From Alphaproteobacteria bacterium (GTDB lineage: Bacteria > Pseudomonadota > Alphaproteobacteria > JAEULC01), in NCBI GenBank assembly GCA_020851015.1, contig JADZDN010000039.1, forward strand, positions 1-21,032: a stretch of DNA of 21,032 nucleotides, read 5' to 3'. The translations under genes were made by a program, and so were the position numbers. The first letter of the stretch is position 1. Every line of letters starts with the position of its first letter. A model generated the notes under the pieces. The model had not been told where the DNA came from. It saw only the letters and a list, made by a program, of their open reading frames with translations, and did not search any database. Shown here in pieces: positions 15,397 to 21,032 of the stretch.

Positions 15397-17352
15397 GTGT
15401 TTGCCACATACCAGCCGACCAAGGCTCGTCCGCGCGTCGCGGCCGGGCTCGCCATCATGCTTGTCCTGACTGCTCCTGCCTTGTCGCAGACCCCGCCCGT
15501 CCCGCCGGCGCCCGGCCGGCCCGTGCGGCTGCCGGAGGTCGTTTCCACCGCGAACCGCACCGACACGCCCGTCGAGCAGGTCGGCAGTTCCATCACCATC
15601 GTCACCGGCGCGGAAATGGAGCGCGAGCAGATCCGCATCGTCTCCGACGCGCTGCGCAAGGTGCCGGGCCTCGCCGTCAGCCGCAGCGGCGTCGTCGGCT
15701 CGATCACCCAGGTGCGCATCCGCGGCGCCGAGGCCAACCAGACCAAGGTGCTGATCGACGGGATCGAGGTCAACGATCCCTCGACGGGCTCGGAGTTCGA
15801 TTTCGCCAACATGCTGGCGGCCGATATCGACCGGATCGAGGTGCTGCGCGGGCCGCAGAGCGTGCTGTACGGCTCCGACGCGGTGGGCGGCGTGATCAAC
15901 ATCATCACCCGACGCTGGGGCGGGCCGCAGCGCGTCGCCGCCAGCGTGGAGGGGGGCTCCTACGGCACCGGCCAGGTGAACGCCAGCACGGCGGGCGGGG
16001 TCGCCGGCGACCGGTTCCGCTATCTGTTCAGCGCGACCCGATTCCACACCGACGGGATCTCCGTCGCCGACCGGTTCCGCAACCGCGCCAACAAGGAGGA
16101 GGACGCCTACGACAACACCACCGCCTTCACCAAGCTGGGCGCCACGCCGGTCGAGCATCTCGACGTCGACCTGGTCGGGCGCTTCACCCATTCCCACCGC
16201 GAGGGCGATGATTTCGTCGGCGGGGACGGCGCGATCGACGCCAAGGAGGACAGCACGACCAACCAGCGTTTCGGCCGCGCCCAGGCGACCGTGAAGCTGC
16301 TCGACGACCGCTGGGTGCAGCGCGTCGGCGTGTCGGGTGGCGACACCAAGTCGAACTATTTCAGCAACGGGCCGCAGACCAGCAAGTTCGAGGGCTTCCG
16401 CCAGAAGCTCGACTACCAGAGCGACTACACCTTCTCGACCGACCTTGCCGTCGACGCCACGCACACGCTGACGCTCGGGTCGGATTACATGTGGGACTCC
16501 GCGATCTCGCGCAGCAGCTTCTCGAATTTCGACAAGTCGCTGGAGACGCAGAGCCTCTGGGGGCTCTACCAGGCGGCGCTGGCCGACCGGTTCTTCTTCA
16601 CCGGCGGCGCCCGGCACGACAACGGCGACCTGTTCGAGGACAACACCACCTATCGCCTGACCGGCGCGTGGAAGGTCTTCGACACCGGCGCCAAGCTGCG
16701 CGGCTCCTATGGCACGGGCGTCAAGAATCCGACGCTGTTCGAGCTCTACGGCTTCACGCCGACCTTCCGGCCCAATCCCGGCCTGCAACCCGAGTTCGGG
16801 CGGGGCTGGGATATTGGCGTCGACCACGACCTTCTGGACGGCCGCATCACGCTGGGCGCCACCTATTTCGAGCAGCGCATCCGCGACCTGATCACCGGCG
16901 CCGGCAACACCTCGATCAACCTGCCGGGCGTGTCGCGCACGCGAGGCGTCGAGCTGACCGCCAAGGTCGGGCTGATGCGCGACCTCGACCTGCTCGGGGC
17001 CTATACCTTCTCCAGCACGCGCGATCCCGATGGCAACGCGCTCGTCCGCCGGCCCAAGCACGTCGCAAGCGCAACCCTGGCCTATCGCTTCCTGGAGGGT
17101 CGCGGGACCGCCAGCCTCGGCGTGGTCTACAACGGTGCGACGACCGACTTCGCGTTCGACCAGAACTTCAACCGGTCGATCGTGCGTCTCGACTCCTATA
17201 CACTGGTCAACCTGGCAGTCGGGTACAAGCTGACCGACAATGTCGAACTGTATGGCCGGGCCGAGAACCTGACGAACGAGCACTACGAAGAAGTGTTCAC
17301 CTATGGCTCGCTCGGCCGCGCCGGCTATGGCGGCATGAAGGTGACGTTCTGA
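15397..17352 (+). CDS. btuB: TonB-dependent vitamin B12 receptor BtuB
   Basis: The 651-aa outer-membrane receptor imports cobalamins using TonB energy. Residues 1-31 form a signal peptide (basic KARPRVAAG, hydrophobic LAIMLVLTAPALS, cleavage near Gln31). A TonB-box-like LPEVVSTA and a plug domain (about 55-165: VPGLAVSRSG, VRIRGAEANQTKVLIDGI, RIEVLRGPQSVLYGSDAVGG) come next. A beta-barrel follows, ending YGGMKVTF with the terminal Phe expected for BAM recognition. Length is close to E. coli BtuB (about 614 aa). The start is GTG at 15397 with only a weak CAGG upstream. It is kept because the signal peptide requires it and no better in-frame start precedes it. A cobalamin riboswitch lies directly upstream. 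The next gene overlaps its stop. Confidence 0.93.
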   Translation: MFATYQPTKARPRVAAGLAIMLVLTAPALSQTPPVPPAPGRPVRLPEVVSTANRTDTPVEQVGSSITIVTGAEMEREQIRIVSDALRKVPGLAVSRSGVVGSITQVRIRGAEANQTKVLIDGIEVNDPSTGSEFDFANMLAADIDRIEVLRGPQSVLYGSDAVGGVINIITRRWGGPQRVAASVEGGSYGTGQVNASTAGGVAGDRFRYLFSATRFHTDGISVADRFRNRANKEEDAYDNTTAFTKLGATPVEHLDVDLVGRFTHSHREGDDFVGGDGAIDAKEDSTTNQRFGRAQATVKLLDDRWVQRVGVSGGDTKSNYFSNGPQTSKFEGFRQKLDYQSDYTFSTDLAVDATHTLTLGSDYMWDSAISRSSFSNFDKSLETQSLWGLYQAALADRFFFTGGARHDNGDLFEDNTTYRLTGAWKVFDTGAKLRGSYGTGVKNPTLFELYGFTPTFRPNPGLQPEFGRGWDIGVDHDLLDGRITLGATYFEQRIRDLITGAGNTSINLPGVSRTRGVELTAKVGLMRDLDLLGAYTFSSTRDPDGNALVRRPKHVASATLAYRFLEGRGTASLGVVYNGATTDFAFDQNFNRSIVRLDSYTLVNLAVGYKLTDNVELYGRAENLTNEHYEEVFTYGSLGRAGYGGMKVTF

Positions 17353-17960
17353 TGGTCTTGCGGGGGGCCGTCCTGGCCGTTCCGACGGCGTCCATCCCGA
17401 CCCGGATGGTCGACCCCGACGGCGCGACCATGGGGGTCTTCCCGCTTCCCGTCGACCAGGCGACACTGCAGGACATCCTGAGCTTCCTGTTCCTGGAGCA
17501 TTGGGCCGAGATCGTGTTCGGCCCGATCATCGAGGGCGCTGCGTTCGAGTTCCGTGCCACGGAACAGCCGCGGCTGGGTATGCTCGACGGCTACCTGACG
17601 ATTCATTTCGGCCCCTCGCATTTCCATCTCTGCATCGGTCCGCACAAGGGAAGCTCCAAGAACCCGACGCCGCCGGCCCTCGCGCGCCATCGCCGCACGG
17701 CGCGCGCCGAGCTGTTCCGCCGCCTCGTGCGCGGCGGCGACGCGCCGATGTCCTGGGGGCTGCGCCTGTTCAACGGGGCGGGCGAGCAGCAGCTTACGGT
17801 CTTCTTTCCCAACCCGTTCCTGTCGCCGACCCTGGACAAGGTGCTGAAGCAGCCGGACTGGACGAAGCTTGCGCTGTGGGACGCGGTGCGCGCGCGCTGG
17901 CTCGACCTGCGCGCGCCCGATCCGGTCGATCGCTCCGGTAAGGGCTTCAGGCATGATTAG
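17352..17960 (+). CDS. Conserved hypothetical protein, BtuB-operon partner with His/Cys cluster
   Basis: The 202-aa protein starts on the last base of the btuB stop codon (TGATG), so it is translationally coupled to btuB and controlled by riboswitch 2. I cannot name its family securely, though the stretch SWGLRLFNGAGEQQLTVFFPNPFL looks like a conserved signature of cobalamin-linked proteins. A possible metal-binding cluster spans His85, His90, His92, Cys94 and His98 in HFGPSHFHLCIGPHKG. No signal peptide or membrane segment is evident, so it is probably cytoplasmic. Corrinoid or cobalt handling after uptake is inferred only from operon position and the cluster. Confidence 0.8.
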   Translation: MVLRGAVLAVPTASIPTRMVDPDGATMGVFPLPVDQATLQDILSFLFLEHWAEIVFGPIIEGAAFEFRATEQPRLGMLDGYLTIHFGPSHFHLCIGPHKGSSKNPTPPALARHRRTARAELFRRLVRGGDAPMSWGLRLFNGAGEQQLTVFFPNPFLSPTLDKVLKQPDWTKLALWDAVRARWLDLRAPDPVDRSGKGFRHD

Positions 17961-17993
17961 ACCCATCCATCAATCCAATGAGGAGGACGATCG

Positions 17994-18569
17994 ATGACGA
18001 CATCAGACGCGACAAGGCACGCCCGCGACTGGGGACGGTTGGCCATGTGGGGGCTGCTGGTGATCGCGAGCCTGGGCTCGAGCGCCGCGTTGGCCTGCGC
18101 CGCGCCTTTTGCCGCCCTGGGGGCGGTCGCGGCGCTTTACGCCGCGCGTCGCGAGGCGCTGGCGGTCGTGCTGTCGGCCTGGCTGGCAAACCAGCTCGTC
18201 GGGTTCCTGCTGCTCGGCTATCCGCGGAGCTGGGATTCGTTCGCCTGGGGCGCGGCGCTGGCCGTTGCCGCCATGGCCGCACCGCTGACGGCGGGCTGGG
18301 TTGCGCGGCTGCTGGGCCAGCCGGGAACGGCGGTTGGCGCCATCGGCGCGCTGGTCGGCGCCTTCGTCGGCTTCGAAGCGGTGCTGGTCGCCGCCGCCTT
18401 CGTCCTGCCCGGCAGCTGGGAGGCTTTTGCCCCGTGGCTCGTCGCCCGGATCTTCGCGATGAACGCGCTGTTCTTCGCGGGGCTGATCCTGCTCTGCCGC
18501 GTCGCCGTGGCGATGGGCCTGCTTGCCGTGGGCAGGGACTCCCGGGCGACTGCGCCGCTGGCTGCCTGA
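17994..18569 (+). CDS. Six-helix membrane protein, candidate B12 transporter component
   Basis: The 191-aa protein is strongly hydrophobic, with about six membrane helices (roughly 17-35, 36-51, 55-75, 84-107, 113-138 and 153-177). Conserved-looking polar positions include the R53-R54-E55 turn, W63-x-x-N66-Q67 and YPRSWDSFAWG (76-86). Size and topology fit ECF S-components and the solo B12 transporter BtuM (about 190-200 aa, six helices, cobalt-binding Cys). Cys35 and Cys168 are the only cysteines, but I cannot align either with the BtuM Cys. It has an excellent GAGGAGGA Shine-Dalgarno 7 nt before the ATG and follows the 202-aa gene by 33 bp, so it should be part of the B12-controlled operon. 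Inner-membrane B12 or cobalt uptake is a context inference. Confidence 0.8.
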   Translation: MTTSDATRHARDWGRLAMWGLLVIASLGSSAALACAAPFAALGAVAALYAARREALAVVLSAWLANQLVGFLLLGYPRSWDSFAWGAALAVAAMAAPLTAGWVARLLGQPGTAVGAIGALVGAFVGFEAVLVAAAFVLPGSWEAFAPWLVARIFAMNALFFAGLILLCRVAVAMGLLAVGRDSRATAPLAA

Positions 18570-18581
18570 TTTGCGGGCAGG

Positions 18582-18612
18582 GGCCGGCGTCGCGCTTGCC
18601 GCGGCGTCGGCC
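18582..18612 (+). terminator. Strong hairpin ending the btuB operon
   Basis: GGCCGGCGTCGC (18582-18593) pairs with GCGGCGTCGGCC (18601-18612): 12 pairs including two G-U wobbles, with the 7-nt loop GCTTGCC, 12 nt after the stop. No T-tract follows, so a Rho-independent role is probable but not certain. The rest of the 253-bp gap to iorA holds only a candidate promoter and a tiny CGTTG-TTT-CAACG hairpin (18738-18750). Confidence 0.5.
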
Positions 18613-18679
18613 GCGCCTGCTGCAACTGCGAAAAGCGCTTTGCCAAGCGCGCCACGATGCGGGGATTCCCCTCGCGCCG

Positions 18680-18707
18680 TTGTGAAGCCGGCCGTGTCGC
18701 CGATACT
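18680..18707 (+). promoter_or_regulatory. Candidate promoter for the iorAB-like operon
   Basis: TTGTGA (18680-18685) and GATACT (18702-18707) are spaced by 16 bp. This gives a leader of about 110 nt before the iorA start. The motif match is moderate and no operator is recognised. Confidence 0.35.
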
Positions 18708-18822
18708 GCCGAATTGATCTAGAATCGCCCGCAAAGGCGTTGTTTCAACGGCGTCATCGGATTTGCCGACCAGGCGGGCGCGGGTGAGGCGCCTTCGGTC
18801 CGGAACGCGGGAAGGAAAAAAC

Positions 18823-19275
18823 ATGATCGATCTGAAAGTCAACGGCACGGTCCACAAGGTGGATGCGTCGCCCGATACGCCGCTGCTGTGGGTCCTGCGC
18901 GACAACCTGGGGCTGACCGGCACCAAGTACGGCTGCGGCATCGCGCAATGCGGGGCCTGCACGGTGCATATCGACGGCACGCCCATGCGATCCTGCTCGG
19001 TGCCGGTGAGCGCCGTCGGCGCGGGCGCGATCGTCACGATCGAGGGCCTGTCGCCGGACAAGGGCCACGCCGTGCAGAAGGCCTGGATCGCCGAGCAGGT
19101 GCCGCAATGCGGCTTCTGCCAGTCCGGGCAGATCATGGCCGCGGTCGCCTTGCTGGAAAAGACGCCGAAGCCGACCGACGCCGACATCGACGCGGCGATG
19201 ACCAACATCTGCCGCTGCGGCACCTATCAGCGCATCCGCGTCGCGATCCATCGCGCCGCCGGCACCAAGGCCTGA
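18823..19275 (+). CDS. iorA: 2Fe-2S subunit of a xanthine-dehydrogenase-family oxidoreductase (IorA-like)
   Basis: The 150-aa protein is the small iron-sulfur subunit of a two-subunit molybdenum hydroxylase such as isoquinoline 1-oxidoreductase or related aldehyde dehydrogenases. All eight cluster cysteines are present. Cys38, Cys43, Cys46 and Cys58 bind the plant-ferredoxin-type cluster (CGIAQCGAC). Cys96, Cys99, Cys130 and Cys132 bind the second cluster (CGFCQSGQ and CRC). The ATG at 18823 has AAGGA at good spacing, and the N-terminus [15 protein letters not shown] is standard. It has no signal peptide, so if the partner is exported by Tat it would travel as a folded passenger. The large subunit follows after 13 bp. 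The substrate cannot be deduced. Confidence 0.93.
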   Translation: MIDLKVNGTVHKVDASPDTPLLWVLRDNLGLTGTKYGCGIAQCGACTVHIDGTPMRSCSVPVSAVGAGAIVTIEGLSPDKGHAVQKAWIAEQVPQCGFCQSGQIMAAVALLEKTPKPTDADIDAAMTNICRCGTYQRIRVAIHRAAGTKA

Positions 19276-19288
19276 GGGGGGGCGCGCC

Positions 19289-21032
19289 ATGAACGACACC
19301 ACGACGCTTTCCCGCCGCGACTTCATCCATGTCAGCGCCGCCGCCGGCGGCGGCCTGGCGCTTGGCTTCAACCTGCCGGTCGCGGGCGACGGAACCGCCT
19401 CCGCCCAGACCGGCGCGGGGGCCGAGCTGAACGCCTGGCTGGTGATCGGCGGCGACGACAGCGTGACCATCCGCGTCCACCGCTCGGAGATGGGGCAGGG
19501 ATCGTCGACCGCGATCCCGCAGCTCGTCGCCGAGGAGCTGGAATGCGACTGGTCGAAGGTGCGCATGGAGTTCGCCTCGGTCATGCGCCATATCCGCGAG
19601 AACAAGGTCTATGTCAGCTTCGCCACCGGCGGCAGCCGCGCCATCCGCGATTCGCAGCTCTATGTGCGCAAGGCCGGCGCCGCCGCCCGCGAGATGCTGA
19701 AGGCGGCGGCGGCCCAGCAATGGGGCGTCGCGGCGGCGGAATGCAAGACCGAGAAAGGCTTCGTCGTCCACGCGGCATCGGGGCGCAAGGCCAACTACGG
19801 CGTACTTGCCGCGGCGGCGGCCAAGATGGCGCCGCCGGCCGACGTGAAGTTCAAGCCCGACTCCGCCTGGACGATCGCCGGCACCTCGCCCCCACGCTTC
19901 GACGTGCCGAGCAAGGTCGACGGCAGCGCCGTCTACGGCATGGACGTCAAGGTGCCGGGCATGGTGCATGCGGCGATCAAGCAGAGCCCGGTGTTCGGCG
20001 GCAAGGTGAAGAGCTACGACGAGGCGAAGGTCAAGTCGATGCCCGGCGTCCTGGCCGTGGTGCAGCGTCCCGACGCCAGCGCGGTCGCGGTGGTGGCCGA
20101 GCGATTCTGGCAGGCCAAGACGGCGATGGACGCGCTGCCGATCGTCTGGGACGAGGGCGAGAACGCCAAGGTCTCGCAGGCGGGCATCCTGGACCGGCTG
20201 AAGAAGGGACTCGACGAACCCGGCGTCAAGGTGCGCCACGATGGCGACTTCGATGGCGCCTTCGCCAAGGCCGCCAAGAAGGTCGAGGCCGAGTACTTCG
20301 CGCCGTATCTCGACCATGCCTGCATGGAGCCGATGAACTGCACGGCCCATGTCACGGCCGACGGCGTCGAGGTCTGGGCCCCGACCCAGAACATCGAGGG
20401 CGCGCTCGCCGCGGCGGCCGAGGCCGCCGGCGTCGGGCCCGAGAAGGTCAAGGCGCACCTGACCCTGCTGGGCGGCGGCTTCGGCCGGCGCGGGCGCCAG
20501 GACTACGTGACGCAGGCGGTTCATATAGCCAAGGCCGCCGGCGGCAAGCCGGTGAAGCTGATCTGGACGCGCGAGGAGGACATCCAGCACGGCTCCTACC
20601 GCCCGATCAGCATGGGCCGGCTGCAGGCCGGCTTCGATGCGCAGGGCAACCTCACGGCCTACGCCCACAAGGTCTGCGGCCAGTCGATCTTCGCCTACCT
20701 GCTGCCGCAGAACATCCGCGACGGCTGGGACCAGTCGTCGATGGACGGCACCTACAATCAGGCCTACAAGATGCCGAACTGCAAGTTCGACTACGTCATG
20801 CGCAATGCGCACGTGCCGGTCGGGTTCTGGCGGTCGGTCGGCAGCTCGCAGAACGCCTTCATCACCGAGGGCTTCATGGACGAGCTGGCGCACGCCGCCG
20901 GCAAGGACCCGGTGGAATTCCGCCGCGGGCTGCTGGACAACAGGTCCTGGCTCAACGTGCTGAACATGGCGGCGGAGAAGGGCAACTGGGGCAAGCCCCT
21001 GCCGAAGGGCAGCGGGCGCGGCATCGCGATCA
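19289..21032 (+). CDS. iorB: Molybdopterin-binding large subunit (IorB-like), truncated by window end
   Basis: The 581 visible codons run off the window; full-length relatives are about 720-760 aa. It is the molybdopterin-cytosine-dinucleotide subunit of an isoquinoline 1-oxidoreductase/aldehyde dehydrogenase type enzyme. The N-terminus has a Tat motif, SRRDFIH (8-14), then AAAGGGLALGFNLPVA and ASAQ, suggesting periplasmic export. Family marks are RVHRSEMGQGSSTAIPQLVAEEL, the early domain with FATGGSRAIRDS, and the cofactor-binding GGGFGRR (395-401) followed by DYVTQAV. WRSVGSSQNAF and a MDELAH-A helix follow. The catalytic Glu near the C-terminus is beyond the window. The ATG follows a GAGGGGGG stretch. 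A cytochrome c or XdhC-like maturation gene would be expected next. Confidence 0.93.
   Translation, partial: MNDTTTLSRRDFIHVSAAAGGGLALGFNLPVAGDGTASAQTGAGAELNAWLVIGGDDSVTIRVHRSEMGQGSSTAIPQLVAEELECDWSKVRMEFASVMRHIRENKVYVSFATGGSRAIRDSQLYVRKAGAAAREMLKAAAAQQWGVAAAECKTEKGFVVHAASGRKANYGVLAAAAAKMAPPADVKFKPDSAWTIAGTSPPRFDVPSKVDGSAVYGMDVKVPGMVHAAIKQSPVFGGKVKSYDEAKVKSMPGVLAVVQRPDASAVAVVAERFWQAKTAMDALPIVWDEGENAKVSQAGILDRLKKGLDEPGVKVRHDGDFDGAFAKAAKKVEAEYFAPYLDHACMEPMNCTAHVTADGVEVWAPTQNIEGALAAAAEAAGVGPEKVKAHLTLLGGGFGRRGRQDYVTQAVHIAKAAGGKPVKLIWTREEDIQHGSYRPISMGRLQAGFDAQGNLTAYAHKVCGQSIFAYLLPQNIRDGWDQSSMDGTYNQAYKMPNCKFDYVMRNAHVPVGFWRSVGSSQNAFITEGFMDELAHAAGKDPVEFRRGLLDNRSWLNVLNMAAEKGNWGKPLPKGSGRGIAI

Noticed and set aside
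13051..15492. Shared string TTGTCGCAGAC at 13051 and 15481
   Set aside because: One copy is within the btuB signal-peptide coding region; no symmetry or spacing suggests an operator, so chance is likely.

Overview
This GC-rich window (a little under 70% GC by eye) is ordinary chromosomal DNA. It most likely comes from an alphaproteobacterium of the Rhodospirillales/Hyphomicrobiales type. That guess rests on gene content: an Anbu operon, a two-subunit IorAB-type molybdoenzyme, a B12-regulated BtuB and an E. coli-like MsrA. No rRNA, tRNA, CRISPR array, transposase or phage gene was seen. Sixteen protein genes are called, two of them cut by the window ends.

Layout. Positions 1-1101 (minus) hold a phosphomannomutase/phosphoglucomutase lacking its C-terminus. 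Divergent from it, a LarC-type nickel-pincer cofactor protein (1229-2431) overlaps by 4 bp an 810-aa FAD/GcvT-type dimethylglycine or sarcosine dehydrogenase homologue (2428-4860). MsrA (4930-5586) follows and meets an HtrA-like protease (5588-6631, minus) tail to tail. Divergent from the protease are a mandelate-racemase-subgroup enolase-superfamily enzyme (6699-7793) and a small alpha/beta hydrolase (7805-8374). The hydrolase meets a RidA-family gene (8378-8866, minus) tail to tail.

Positions 9015-13012 form a compact four-gene operon: circularly permuted ATP-grasp, alpha-E protein, transglutaminase-like protein and the proteasome-like peptidase Anbu. This is a recurrent bacterial cassette whose substrate is, as far as I know, unresolved.

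Positions 13069-18612 are a vitamin-B12-responsive region with two separate cobalamin riboswitches. The first (13100-13286) precedes a Rieske oxygenase closely resembling the glycine betaine demethylase GbcA and a 98-aa unknown protein. The second (15102-15262) precedes BtuB, a 202-aa His/Cys-bearing unknown protein and a 191-aa membrane protein. The BtuB group is a plausible uptake operon with two uncharacterised partners. A riboswitch in front of a GbcA-like demethylase is the most unusual regulatory arrangement here.

Positions 18823-21032 hold an IorA-like 2Fe-2S subunit and the start of an IorB-like molybdopterin subunit with a Tat signal, cut by the window end.
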